Shown here piece after piece: positions 53,382 to 64,000 of a DNA stretch of 64,000 nt (positions are counted from its first letter, which is position 1; every line of letters begins with the position of its first letter). Source of the DNA: Chrysopilus asiliformis (Eukaryota > Arthropoda > Insecta > Diptera > Rhagionidae); the NCBI GenBank assembly GCA_964034945.1, contig OZ035960.1:68344994-68408993 (forward strand). Direction: 5' to 3'. The position numbers and the translations under genes are program-made. The notes under the pieces were generated by a model. That model worked only from the letters and a program-made list of their open reading frames with translations. It did no database searches and had not been told where the DNA came from.

Positions 53382-55376
53382 TTAAGGTTCCACACGGCAT
53401 TCAACACACGCGTACGTGGCATGTGAATGCTGTAGGCAAGCCGGTTTCTTGCAAACCATGCAATGAAACCGAGTTTTTCGCTGTTTTTTTATCAAATTTG
53501 AAGCACAGCGAGCACGATGGTCGAGTTGAGGAGGAAACGGCATGGGCTGGTTGGTCATCTATTGGTGGGCCTAGAGCCACCTTCGAAAAAACGTTGAACA
53601 ATTGATTTTAGAATTTGAATGAATGAATAAACGAAATGCTTACCTCTACACCGAATACCTCCATTGCTTGTTTGACGTGTTGCAATCCTCGAACTATGGG
53701 ATTCGCAGCTCTCTGCTCCATGTGAGGGATCACCAGCTGTTCTGCCAATTCCATAAGGAAGACACGTCTTCGGTCGTTCCTTTTGACATGCCCCAATTTG
53801 TCATGAATGACAAATGCAGCCAAGCCCGCCACGTCCAACATGTTATAAAGCAGAGCTAACGGCCATCGCTTTGTGCCCCGTTTGCACGTGTAACCGCCAA
53901 CCATCTGATCCATGGTGTCCACTCCGGATTTATATCTATTGTAGTCCAGAATTTGATATGGCTTCTGCGATGGCTTCGACGAGTCGACGATGCTGTTGTA
54001 ATGTTCGGTCGAGATGAGAACCACAGCTTTTTTCTTTTTTGGCACGTATGAGCATAGCGCGATGTTATTTTCGTGGTAACCGAATACTGTGCTGAATACA
54101 TCTCGTTTTGGATCCAACATCTCCTTCGGTATGCAGGCTTTGTTTTTACGCATGGTTCCTACATATGCTAACCGTTTTGTCAGCAGAACCGAGGCCAAAT
54201 CAAAAGACGAGAAGAAATTATCAGCATATACTGTTCGTCCAGAACCGGCGTATTTTTCGACCAATTTCAGAACAATGTTCTCGCCTTGATTTACCGCACG
54301 CTCTTCATTTGGCTGTTTTCCAGCATATATTATTCCTTTCAGTGGGTAATTAGAATTGGCGTCACACATCCACCATATTTTTATTCCGTATTTGGCTGGT
54401 TTTGACGGTATATACTGGGTGAAGCGCGTGCGCCCTCGGTACGGGAACAATTGCTCATCGACAGTTATCTGGGCACCCGGAACATATAGACGCTCCAAGT
54501 TTTCCATGAGCATGTTCCAAATGTCGTCGATGGCGGCCGACTTGCTTTCTAATAGTCGAGCGGGTCTCGTGTTGCCGTTATCGAATCGAATATATTGTAA
54601 AATAGCTTTATATCGCTGCCTAGACATCGTCGCCTTGTAGATAGGGTTTGCGTTGCGGCCCCACAGCTCATGTTTGACCCGAATATGCCGGCAAACAAAG
54701 TTAGGCCAAAAAAGGCGTATATTTCATTTTCGGTTATAGGTTGCGTCCACGTTCGCGGTGTCTTGTCAGGATTCTTGTCACACCATAGACGGCATAGTTC
54801 CTTGGCCTTCCGGTTTGTTTCACGCATAATTATACTTACGATCTCGGGTGTTATTAGCGATTTAAATATTGAAATTGGGTTTCGCATAATACCTGGAACC
54901 GGGCCTTCACGACCCATACTAACGCAGTTATGCGCACGAATTCTACCTGTGGCCGGCGGAACGCTTGACCAAAGCTTGCCATCCTTTGAAAGGTATTTTA
55001 TAATCCTGCTCGGTACACATGGCTCCTCGCCCATATCGACGATTTGAATCGCTCCGGCGGCATCATATAAATCTTCTAAATCCTCGTCATTGTCATATGG
55101 AGCCTCGCTTTCTATAACCAAGTCTGTCTCAGCATCGGAAGCCGCACCGTCTAACGGCGGCACATAATCAGGATCCGTGTCGTCGTCACCTTCGAATGGA
55201 TCAATTTCATCGTCCTCTTGATGTCTAGGCAGCGATATAAAATCACCGGCCAACCATCCGGCTAACCTTTCATCCATTTGACTCCTCTCTTCTTGCGATA
55301 AATTATGATATCTTGTGGTGCGATTCACCACGTCCATCATATCATTATCAATACTAAATGCTGAAGCTGATGCCAT
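53382..55376 (-). pseudogene. piggyBac transposase, one small intron, two frameshifts
   Basis: Begins at ATG 55376 (MASASAFSIDNDMMDVV); an alternative ATG lies 10 codons upstream. An acidic N-terminus (EDDEIDPFEGDDDTDPDYVP) precedes the transposase core. A one-base-type frameshift near 54675 separates TLFAGIFGSN from ELWGRNANPIYKATMSRQRY. The three aspartates are visible in QITVDEQLFPYRGR, RTVYADNFFSSF and KSGVDTMDQMVGGY. A candidate 63-base intron (53581-53643, donor GAG/GTAAGC, acceptor TTTTTTCGAAG) joins in frame to VALGPPIDDQ. The C-terminal cysteine-rich finger starts (RPSCSLCFKFDKKTAKNSV), then needs a second frameshift to continue as CMVCKKPACLQHSHATYACV, ending at 53382. Otherwise well preserved, so it died recently, or the frameshifts are assembly errors. 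Confidence 0.88.
53581..53643 (-). other. Candidate intron of the piggyBac transposase
   Basis: 63 bases with GTAAGC donor and TTTCGAAG acceptor on the minus strand. Removing it joins FGVE to VALGPPIDDQ in frame and connects the catalytic core to the cysteine-rich tail. Confidence 0.65.
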
Positions 55377-56129
55377 TTTCCTTGTGTTTTTGCCGAAAAA
55401 CCCCAAATAAATTCACTTCAAATAAAAACTCACAGTGTTTACAGTACAAACGCTGCTGCATACTAACATGTTGCCTGCGCTCTATTCAAGTCAAAACCGG
55501 TTTCAATCGCCTGCCACACCATGCATATCATACGGAACAAGCAGATTTCTAGGTCTGCACATATAGGTCTGCACAGACCTGTTTGGTACGTTTGAACCAT
55601 TTGGTTTGTAAACACGAATAAAACCGAACACAAACACATAACGGGTCTGATTTTGTGCTAATTGTGCTCGCCGTAGCCGCTTCTAGGAAGTCATGGACGG
55701 ATTCGTCTCTAACACGCAAAACAAAAAAGTTATGCACACATTTATATGCAAAAAGTCTGCACAGACCTCCTAGGGTTAAGAGTGCAATTTTTACCGTTTA
55801 CCGGTAAATTAAAATATCGGTAATTTTGCATCCCCTAGTTAAAACAACTTCTCGCGAACCCGCAAAAATGACGCAAGAGCAATAAAAAGGCACCGGATTC
55901 TTGTTTTGTCAACGCTGAGGATCGGTGTTGCCAAATGTCAATAAATTACTGTTTTCTTGGTAATTTGTGTTTAAAATTAGGGTAGTAGTGTAGGTTTAGC
56001 GCCAAAATACTCAAATTACGTTATTATTGTATACATTTTATTGTATGCAGGGGGGGGGGGGGCGCGATGACAATTTTGATTGAAAATTGGGCCGTGAATA
56101 CTGAAAGGTTGAGAAACGCTGATATAAGC

Positions 56130-57751
56130 AAATGAAATGTAAAAAAAATGAATAAAAAATTTCAAAAAAATGTAGTAGTGATATGAATTTATTTTTACAA
56201 TTCGAACTAACCATCAAAGGGCTTTTAGCGGAAGTAAAGCCACGAAGGGAACTTCGAAACGAAAGTTCAGATCTTGTCAAGGCTCTGCTATACATTTTGT
56301 GTTTCAATTTCCGGCCTTCGAAATGAGTCTCCTTGTGTTTAAAAACGATTTTTTTATGCAAACTTTTAAATTACGCTTGTTGCTGCAAGATCTAGTCCAG
56401 ATATGTTTCTTTAAAATAGCCCATATGTCACAAATCTCTCCACATTATTCACATTAATTAACGTTAAAATGAGTAGGCGGGCGTAATGTAATGAAAGGAT
56501 AAAAACAGTTTTTGAACTCCGAGTTTAAAATCCTTTTCACTTTCTAGAGTGCAATTTGGAAATGCTTTTGAATACTTTTCTGTGTTTGCTGAAGACTATT
56601 AACCTTTTTATTGTTCTAAGGTGATTTATTTACAAATAATTGCTATATTTAGTGAATTGCTACTTATTAAAATTTTTATCATCAATGTTTTAGGTTTTTT
56701 ACAGTTTTTTACGTTTTTTAAGGTTTTTACGTTTTTTACCAGTTTTTTACGTTTTTTACGTGAAAAATGTAAAAAACTGTTTTTTACGCCGTTTTGCCCA
56801 ACACTGGTGGCAGGTTGTTCCACTTACATTGTCGAAATTTTAATATGAAAACAGAAAGAATTAGATTTTGGAATATTTTGATTCGCCATGAGTTGAGCAG
56901 GACAAACCTTCAAAGACTTTCACAACAAAATTGGAGTGCCGAAAATATGATTGTTCATGAAAGTGTGGCTACCGATAGTGAAAGAAAAAATACTAATGTC
57001 AAAAAGAAGTGGACGACAAAAAAATTCTTTCCTTGAATAATGTTGAAAGTCCAGGATGGCAAGAATTTTTGGTGTTTATTCACTCAAAAAAAAAATCAAG
57101 AACAATATTTTACCTGTAGCAATGGCAAAACTTTTGATAGGCGAATGGGTTCAATCGTTACCAGGTGCTTTCCAAAATAACATTCTTCCTTTCACCTACA
57201 ACTCCTTTCACCTACAACATTTGATGAGAATTTCTTATTTGTCAAACCGCTCCAAGACACCGGCAAATTGACATAGGACTTAGCAGCGTTACCATTATTT
57301 TATGAACCGTCACACTACCTTTGTGTTACGTACCAACGAGATTACAAATGTAAGGTTCATGCAACTTATGATCTTGTTGGAACTAAAACCTTAAGAACGT
57401 TTCTGTTGTCGATTGGAAAACATCTGTATGGTAAATCCGTCCGAATAACCGTTTCTCTCAAGGACAAATATTCCGAAACAGTCGGAAATAATGACATAAA
57501 TCGTGATTTTTGTCACAAAATTTACCAAATATATTGTTTCCCGTGTTAGAAGCAGACATTTCCAATAATCCTTATCTCGTAAACCCAAAATTGTCAAAAA
57601 CACTGCAAAGAAGCACAAAAAAAGCTTATCCGATCAAGAAGACGAGCAACAACGTCCTAAAATTAATAAGATACGTTGCCTAGATTAATCTCCACAATTA
57701 AATGCGGGAATTCAGTCTAAAAATATAGATCCGCAGCAACGAACATACGGT
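56130..57751. other. No gene recognised
   Basis: AT-rich, with a run of about ten GTTTTTTACG-type repeats at 56690-56790. Open frames 56038-56361 (-), 56621-56848 (+), 56794-57036 (+) and 57391-57618 (-) show no known motif. The last 100 bp may hold the degraded upstream part of the Helitron that follows. Confidence 0.5.
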
Positions 57752-60700
57752 GTGGAAAAAGCTAAATCAAAGAATTCTATGCGTTTATACAAAGCGGCAA
57801 AAGTTGGCAACCCACTACCCAACTCCTTGACGTTAGGAATTTTTGGTGCCAAAATCTGCCAATATTGCGGAGCTATTATGTTTTCTATGGAAACAGCCAA
57901 GTGTTGTCGTGAAGGAAAAGTACAGTTGCCGCGTATAGAAATTGAACAATACCCAGAACCGTTGCGTTCTCTCTACATGGGTACAAATCCGAAATGGAAA
58001 GAGTACATACAACAGACCCGAATGTACAATAATTATATGGCATTTGCGTCCAATTGTTTTTCACGCCGCTCCGATTTGAGCAAAAGAGGATTGCCAGTAG
58101 TTACTGTACAAGGGAAAATGATGCACCGTCAGTCGCACCTGTTTCCACACGAAACCCACGAACCTGATTTTGCGCAATACTTTTTCTATGATGTAGATAC
58201 AGCTGCAGAAAAAAAGGCTACAAATTCAAAAACTATATTTGGTGTCAATGTAGACAAAGAGCTTTTAAAAGAACTAGATGAGATGCTACGATCTGAAAAT
58301 AAACTCTGTTCGGCTTATATGATGGGTTGAAGTGTACAAACATGTCATAATAAATATGCGTATTACAATTCTTTCAAACAGGGACAAGACAGCGACAACA
58401 ATTTTAAATAGGACTACTCATGAAGGAAGGTTAAATGCACCGATTTTGAAAGATTGTTTGGCAGTTATCTATAGAGAAGAGGACTTAATGAAATTTAATG
58501 ATCAGTATGTAATTGTAACTCCAAGAATGCGTGGTACCAATGATGCTCCTTTTAACATTCTCCCTCATCATTATCCAGACGTTCGCCCACTAAGTTATCC
58601 TCTTCTTTTCCCAAGGGGAGAACAAATATTTCACAGTCATATTCCTTTGGCAGATGTGGCAATGATCCGAAAGCGCAAAAAATATGGCGCAATTGACAAC
58701 TGTGGAGATGAAGCAGAATACGACGAAAAAAAAGATAGTGATAATGACGATGATCAACTCGCTTATCGCACCATTAAGCGAAAATTTGCGTCCAGGCGTG
58801 ATGTGATCAATTACTATTTGCAACAACGCCGCAAAGATAATCATCATTTTCTTTTTGATACTGGAAAGCTAGGTCAGCAGTACTTAATAGATGAGTATTT
58901 AGCATGTGAAAGCGATCGTTTAAACTACGTGCGACTTCTTCACCAGAAAATGAGATCGGCTCTGAAAAGTGATGTTTTCGAATACCTCGAAAAACCTAAG
59001 CTGCAAAGAAAGTGAAACTAGGCAAACATATTCCTCTTCCATCCACTTTCATAGGAGGTCCTTCATATCAGGCGCACCTATTCCATAACTGCTCTGCTCT
59101 TTCCACCGCCCTTGGTCGCCCCACATGGTTTATCACTTTTACCGGAAATCCAAACTGGCCTGAAATCAAAGATAACCTCTTGCCAGGACAGTCGCCATAT
59201 GATAGTAGTCCATTAATAGTACGGGTTTTCAAACAAAAGGCGGACTTATTCATCCGAGCCATTAAAGAAGGTGCAATGGGAGAAGTGGTAGCTTTCGCTT
59301 ATCACATAGAGTTTCAAAAAAGAGGCATGCCACATTTGCATCTTCTTCTTTCAACAAATATAAAAATAAACATAGCTGAAGAACTAGACCAATGGGTGTC
59401 GGCGCGTTTGCCACTAACACCGAACGCAGGAGACTCAGATAGTGGGAAGAAACAGAAGTATTACGACAAGGCATATGATTCACGGGCCATGTGAAACTTC
59501 AAGTGGTAGTGATCCTTGGCCATGCCGAAAAGACAAAATAAAAATAAAGTCCAAAGGAAAATGGTCTAAATGGTTTCCTAAAGATTTTTCAAAGACCGAA
59601 TGATGGACGACAACATGTATTTCACTCACGAATCGCTACTAATCAGCATGTAGTCACACATAATCCATATCTTCTTATGCTGGTTGAATCGCACTGCAAT
59701 GTTGAGTACATTAATTGTCCAGATTCTTCAATAATTTATACGTTAAGTATAAATTAATGTTAAGTACATTAATAAAGGATCCGACCAAGCACTAGTCGAA
59801 ATGAGAGAACAGCAAGCTAATGCAGCCTTCGCAAAGGACGAACCTTTGATTATAGACGAGTGCGCAGAATATGAACAGCTTCGATTCATGACATCCTGCG
59901 AAGCAGCTTATCGAATAAATGGTTATCCACTTTTTGGAATGTCACATACTGTACATGAGCTCAAACTTTGTAAAGATGGAGATACCAAATCAAAACAGCT
60001 CTCTTATCTTGAAATACCACTTCATTATTCATGGAATAAGAAAAAGTTTGCATGGTGTACTAGAGCTAGGTTAATGCCCATGGTTACCCGTATACGCTGG
60101 GTAGACGTAAGAAAGCAAGAATTATATGCAATTCGAGTTCTTTTGTACAGAACAAAAGGAGTAGAAAGTTTTGAATTTTTATGGACGGTAAATGGTAGGA
60201 TATACGACACAGCAGCGGTTGCAAAAGGGTTCATGACGGATGATATAGAATGGGACTTGACCTTAAATGAAGCGTGCAAATTTCAGCTTCCTGCTGCTTT
60301 GCGCCGTACAATCGCTGTAATTATGCTAAATAGATCCAATACCAACTTTCATGCACTCTGGGAAAAGTACAAAAAATTCATGATCGGTAAGCACCCTACA
60401 AAATCGATCATATACTTGGAACAAAAGCCACTGCAACACATTGCTCACATCCTCCAGCAAGGGGGGAAAACTTTGCTTGACTTTGATTTACCATCGTTCA
60501 ATAAAAGCTTTTTGGACGTAGTGGACGCCGCAGAAACGGTACAAACTGCGGCAAATAACTTCCAATCAGCTAACAGTATGATGAATTCAGAGCAGAAAGA
60601 GGTAACGGACTTGTTTTTAAGTGCATTAGATAAACCAAAAACCGATTCTTCCGGTTGGTTCTTTTGCCAAGCATCAAACGGCACTGGAAAAAGCTTCTTA

Positions 60701-61408
60701 TTTAATGCCATCATCGATGCATGTACAGCAAAGTCCAAAAATGTTATTGCTGTTGCTTCTACCGGGATAGCTACCCAACTGGTGACAGGAGGCCGTACTG
60801 CTCATACTGCGTTCAAACTGCCACTTGATTTGAACGATCTATCTGTAAGCGGATTTCAAGCGCATACAGAAGAGGGACAAGGGCTGCGGCAAGTAGATTT
60901 GATGAATGTGTAATGCAGCCTCGAACTCTACTCGAATCCATTGACAGGCTCGTCAGAGATATGGCACTTCCTGAATATAGTCACCAACCATTTGGAGAAG
61001 TTGCTGTGTTAATGGGAGGAGACTGGAAACAACTATTGCCTGTTGTCGTTGATGCCTCAGAGCAGTAAATTATTCAGCTGACACACAAGTATAGTAACCT
61101 GTGGAACATATTTAAGCCGATTTCTCTTAAGACAAATATGCGTGAGAAGGGATTTGCAGATTGGTTGGAAGCTGTCGGCTCTGGCATTATTCAAAAGAGA
61201 GATAGTAAGCACAGCCGAGAAGAATTAATAAAGATAGACAGTAGCATATGCACTCCGAAGATGAAGTTCTAAACTGGCTATATGACGCGAAAACTCTTTC
61301 AAACCCCACAGCACTCGCAAAGGTAGTCAGAAACACTCGTACTATGGATTTAAATGCAAAAGTTATGGTCAGATTACAGACCCAGGAGCATGAGTTAGTA
61401 GCCGCAAG
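57752..61408 (+). pseudogene. Second Helitron Rep/helicase, decayed
   Basis: Four open blocks in shifting frames. 57752-58330 has CQYCGAIMFSMETAKCC (zinc site) and the region preceding Rep. 58332-59011 holds Helitron_like_N sequence (HYPDVRPLSYPLLFPRGEQI; LGQQYLIDEYLACESDRLNY). 59012-59494 holds the HUH domain (LPSTFIGGPSYQ; GMPHLHLLL with HLH near 59331). 59500-59790 continues with frame changes (THNPYLLMLVESHCNVEYIN). 59801-60909 has EYEQLRFMTSCEAAYRINGY and the PIF1 Walker A (QASNGTGKSFLFN near 60670). The helicase continues out of frame through GGDWKQLLPVVVDASEQ, a stop, then LWNIFKPISLKTNMRE, to about 61408 where it fuses to HINE-A. It belongs to a different Helitron lineage from the 2657-8131 protein, lacking the repeats and protease-like domain seen there. 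Confidence 0.9.
59742..59775 (+). repeat. 17-bp tandem duplication in the Y2 region
   Basis: GTTAAGTATAAATTAAT is followed directly by a variant, GTTAAGTACATTAATAA. The duplication shifts the frame between YVKY and VKYINKGSDQ, the place where the paired catalytic tyrosines of Helitron Rep lie. Confidence 0.7.
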
Positions 61409-61740
61409 CGCACGGATTGAGCTAGAGAATTCAAATTTTGCGCAGATTGGTTTTTCGTAAAATGCGAGGCTAAGTCCGTTAATGGGCAAAAACTGACCAT
61501 TAGGGAGGGTACCCCCCATACGAACGAGAAAGTTCTCAAAAACGGTGCATCTTATCAAAAAAGTGCTAAAACAAAAGTTATTTAGAATATGATTCTACAT
61601 AAAACTCCCATACATCAAAATCCGATTGGAATAAATTTTAAAAAACCTTATTGGAAAGTTTGACTGTTCGCTGTTCACTTAAATCACCATACGGGTTTTC
61701 AATAATTGCCAGATTAGCAATTATAGCTTTGGTTATGTTT
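61409..61740 (+). repeat. HINE-A 3' part fused to the second Helitron
   Basis: From GCACGGATTGAGCTAGAG to ACCATACGGG, the hairpin and GGTTATGTTT, a 5'-truncated HINE-A. The junction lies inside the helicase C-terminus. Confidence 0.75.
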
Positions 61741-61795
61741 TTAATTTCAACTTTTCTTACGTCTAAAAAGGTCTTGAAAATTGAAATAAAATATA

Positions 61796-62723
61796 AAGGG
61801 TGGTTAAATTTTAAGGGCCGATGTTGAATGTGAACCACACCTAAACGTCAAGTTTTTTTCTGCATTTCATTTGACATTTCTCAATTTCAGACTAACTCAA
61901 TTTGACCCATGGAAAGATACACAATCGAATGGCCGCCGCGACCTCGGCGGCACACCTCCATCCGATGGTCCAAATTTTCGATGACGCTGAGGCATAATTG
62001 AGGTTCTATGCCGTTAATGTGCCGAATTATCTCATCCTTTAGCTCTTGAATTGTTGCTGGCTTATCGACGTACACCTTTTCTTTCAAATAACCCCAAAGA
62101 AAGAAGTCCAACGGTGTCAAATCACATGATCTTGGCGGCCAATTGAGATCGCCACCACGTGAGATAACACGGCCATTAAATTTGTCGCGCAAAAGAGCGA
62201 TTGTTTCGGTAGCTGTGTGGCAAGTGGCACCGTCCTGTTGAAACCACATATCGTCCACATCCATATCTTCCAATTCGGGCCATAACAAGTTCGTTATCAT
62301 CTCACGATAGCGAACACCATTCACAGTAACTGCCTGACCGGCCTCATTTTGGAAAAAATACGGCCCGATGATGCCGCCAGCCCATAAACCGCACCAAACA
62401 GTCACTCTTTGTGGGTGCATTGGTTTTTCGACAATCACTCTTGGATTATCATTCGCCCAAATTCGGCTGTTCTGCTTATTGACGAATCCACTGAGGTGAA
62501 AATGTCATCACTGAAGATGATTTTCTTCGAAAATTGATCATCCACTGTTGCCATTTCTTGCCACCATTCTGACCATTGACGACGCGTTGCTCGATTGTGT
62601 ATCTTTCCATGGTTCAAATTGAGTTAGTCTGAAATTGAGAAATGTCAAATGAAATGCAGAAAAAAACTTGACGTTTAAGTGTGGTTCACATTCAACATCG
62701 GCCCTTAAAATTTAACCACCCTT
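61796..62723 (-). mobile_element. Tc1/mariner-type element with about 140-bp inverted ends
   Basis: Ends AAGGGTGGTTAAATTTTAAG and complement, flanked by TA (61794-61795 and 62724-62725). The inverted identity runs about 140 bp on each side, to GATTGTGTATCTTTCCATGG, so both ends contain what looks like the start of the transposase gene. 928 bp in total, shorter than the about 1.3 kb usual for the superfamily. Confidence 0.9.
61888..62617 (-). pseudogene. Tc1/mariner transposase, deleted and frameshifted
   Basis: Minus strand. After the first about nine codons in the right end, the DNA-binding domains are missing and the sequence resumes at WSEWWQEMATVDDQFSKKII. A small deletion (about 4 bases) in the first catalytic block (FSDD instead of FSDEAHF) near 62515 shifts the frame. 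The correct frame continues LSGFVNKQNSRIWANDNPRV and the 183-codon block from IVEKPMHPQRVTVWCGLWAG. The second and third catalytic aspartates remain in WFQQDGATCHT (near 62235) and PRSCDLTPLDFFLWGY (near 62115), with DD34D-type spacing. The C-terminus ends RRGRGGHS and then runs into the inverted copy of the 5' end instead of the family's own terminus. Non-functional. Confidence 0.9.
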
Positions 62724-62725
62724 TA

Positions 62726-63640
62726 GAAATGCTTTTTCCAGGGAGATTTACTAATCATGCCAATCGCGAATATCTAAATATGTGTGAATGTGTATAAATA
62801 TGTTTGAGATACCCTAAGAAAACCTCAAAGATTTTGATGTGTATGTGAGTATGTATGTATTTATTTGTGATAAAAATTGTAACGCTTTTACTCTTATAGT
62901 ACCCGATCAAATTGGATTTAGAAAAATCGCAGTTGGAAGTTGGAGTTATAGAATTCACAATACAATAATTTATACAATTAAAAAAGGTATGGCACTGCAA
63001 AATTGTATACATTTTTTTGAAGTCATACTTTTTTTTATTAAAGTAAATAACCCGATTGATACATTATTTAAAAAAAACTCATATTAATGGCGAATATAGG
63101 GACTAACTAATCTCTACGAGGCTTACTATTACCTCCTTGTGTCACACAATGTGTATGTCGATCAAAGTTTAAAGACAACCTATGTTAGAATAGAACAGAT
63201 TGTGTAAAAAATTACAACTAAAATACGAAAAACTTAAATGTGGTGAAATTTTAAGGTGAAACTAGCTTGGCCTTAGCGTGGCCCCAGATTGACGAAATAG
63301 TGGCGCTTTTAATGCGAAACTAGCCTCTACGAGGCCTGCTCTAAAGTTATCATGTCACAAACTGTTGTTTGGAGAAAAAGTAGTAAGTGCTAGAAGACCG
63401 CAAAAGATTTACCTCTATCTTCGGTAGTACAGTCACTTTGCCCAATATTTTGTATGAACTGAAACTCAGTGACAACTTACATATATAATATTCAGCCCGT
63501 ACGTTAAATCGGGTTCATTATAACGAAATGCGCATTAAAGATCAACATATGTTTTTATGAACATTATCATAATGAGATTTTAGATTGAGGTAAATTTTAA
63601 TACGATTTATTCTTATGTGGGATAATGCTTTAATGTATGT
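62726..63640. other. No gene recognised
   Basis: AT-rich. CTCTACGAGGC occurs near 63112 and 63331, perhaps the remains of a small repeat. Open frames 62755-63012 (-) and 62839-63087 (+) show no domain. Confidence 0.4.
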
Positions 63641-63645
63641 ACTAG

Positions 63646-63742
63646 GGGCTGCGCCCCGAACCGCTTCGCGGTTTATCCCCCTTCCGCAGGTCGGCCTTCG
63701 GCCTCCCTGCCCACGTCGGTCTACGGCCTCGCCCCTCACGCT
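63646..63742. repeat. Cluster of GC-rich hairpins
   Basis: Consecutive short palindromes: GGGGCTGCGCCCC, AACCGCTTCGCGGTT, GGTCGGCCTTCGGCCT and GTCGGTCTACGGCCTCG, in otherwise AT-rich DNA. Several have UUCG-type loops. Origin and function unknown. Confidence 0.8.
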
Positions 63743-64000
63743 TGAATTGTAAAATTATTTAAATATATTTCAGCTCTCGCCTTCCTCTTTCGAGTCAAAA
63801 GCATATAGTTAACCCAAAAAAGGGAAATTTTTTAGAGACATTTTTCTTTGTGACCCAACGGTGTATTACAAAATCGTACTGTTTACTTACAATATATTCA
63901 ATAACGGTTAAAGGTGGTTATCCACACGGGGAAAGACAATATTGTGGGAAATGTTATTCTTTTTAATTCATGTCATACATTGAAGCACCAAATCCCTTTA
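63743..64000. other. No feature seen
   Basis: AT-rich sequence to the window end. Confidence 0.4.

Larger units (their letters stand above)
53258..55775 (-). mobile_element. piggyBac element nested in hAT
   Basis: The right end reads, on the minus strand, CCCTAGGAGGTCTGTGCAGA directly next to TTAA (55776-55779), a typical piggyBac terminus. The left end is uncertain: ATAGGCAGGTGTCCTGAAAG near 53260 looks like a diverged inverted partner but has no TTAA beside it. The transposase gene occupies most of the element on the minus strand. Confidence 0.8.
50826..55837 (+). mobile_element. hAT element with a piggyBac insertion
   Basis: Left end TAGGGGATGCATTACCGATA and right end complement TAGGGGATGCAAAATTACCG, flanked by the 8-bp duplication GTTAAAAC (50818-50825 and 55838-55845). 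ACCGGTTAACCGGT-type repeats lie inside the left end and ACCGTTTACCGGT inside the right. A broken hAT transposase gene occupies the left half. The right half is replaced by a piggyBac element, leaving only about 58 bp of hAT next to the right end. Confidence 0.92.
49728..56121. mobile_element. hAT-type (Tip100/Zaphod-like ends) outer element of a three-level nest
   Basis: Left end CAGCGATTCTCAACCTGTGG and right end complement CAGCGTTTCTCAACCTTTCA, flanked by the 8-bp duplication ATATAAGC (49720-49727 and 56122-56129). The CAG(C/T)G.TTCTCAACCT terminus with a following GC-rich GGGGCGCG/poly-G part is typical of the Tip100/Zaphod branch. It has no transposase of its own. It carries a Harbinger-type MITE at 50105-50595 and a second hAT element at 50826-55837. 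The rest (49800-50100, 50600-50817, 55846-56040) is non-coding. Confidence 0.88.

Overview
The window is a piece of an AT-rich animal genome, most likely an arthropod and probably an insect. The reasons are intron-bearing piggyBac remains, BEL/Pao, Penelope-like, hAT, Tc1/mariner, pogo/Tigger and PIF/Harbinger elements, and dense Helitron-derived repeats whose heads carry GTCTGTCTG runs. A dipteran would fit the style of the repeats, but this is a guess. No conserved cellular gene, rRNA or functional tRNA gene was recognised. Nearly everything readable is transposon DNA, and much of it is nested, with target-site duplications (TSDs) still legible.

Layout. 0-9.3 kb: the two ends of a pogo/Tigger-like element enclose an apparently complete Helitron-like element with an intact 1824-codon Rep/helicase gene. 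9.4-14.2 kb: a Penelope-like retroelement (PLE) array made of an inverted 3' fragment, a truncated copy and a full 834-codon copy, between (TA)n and (GT)n tracts. 14.9-21.0 kb: a BEL/Pao LTR element with matching 1446-bp LTRs, a perfect AAGGT TSD and a tRNA-Tyr-type primer site, but lacking most of its RT and all of its integrase. 21.0-36.0 kb: non-autonomous elements (mariner-, piggyBac- and Harbinger-type MITEs, a solo LTR, Helitron-derived repeats). 36.0-42.0 kb: a large imperfect inverted duplication overlapping a Tigger element; only its left arm holds a 1.6-kb segment with a 66-bp minisatellite and exon-like sequence. 42-46.9 kb: Helitron-derived repeats with 119-123-bp minisatellites. 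46.9-48.4 kb: a Harbinger element inside a Tigger element. 49.7-56.1 kb: a three-level nest, piggyBac inside hAT inside a second hAT-type element. 57.7-61.4 kb: a decayed second Helitron. 61.8-62.7 kb: a broken Tc1/mariner element. 62.7-64 kb: unexplained, with a cluster of GC-rich hairpins.

The enzymes represented are selfish ones: rolling-circle Rep/helicase, reverse transcriptase with GIY-YIG endonuclease, LTR gag-protease-RNase H, and DD(D/E) transposases. Only the 2657-8131 Helitron protein and the 11364-13868 Penelope protein look complete. The Helitron is the best candidate to have mobilised the short relative at 22.8-24.4 kb, which shares both of its ends. The least expected pattern is a set of four large 3' palindromes that share one short A-rich module but have different stem sequences and family-specific flanking motifs.
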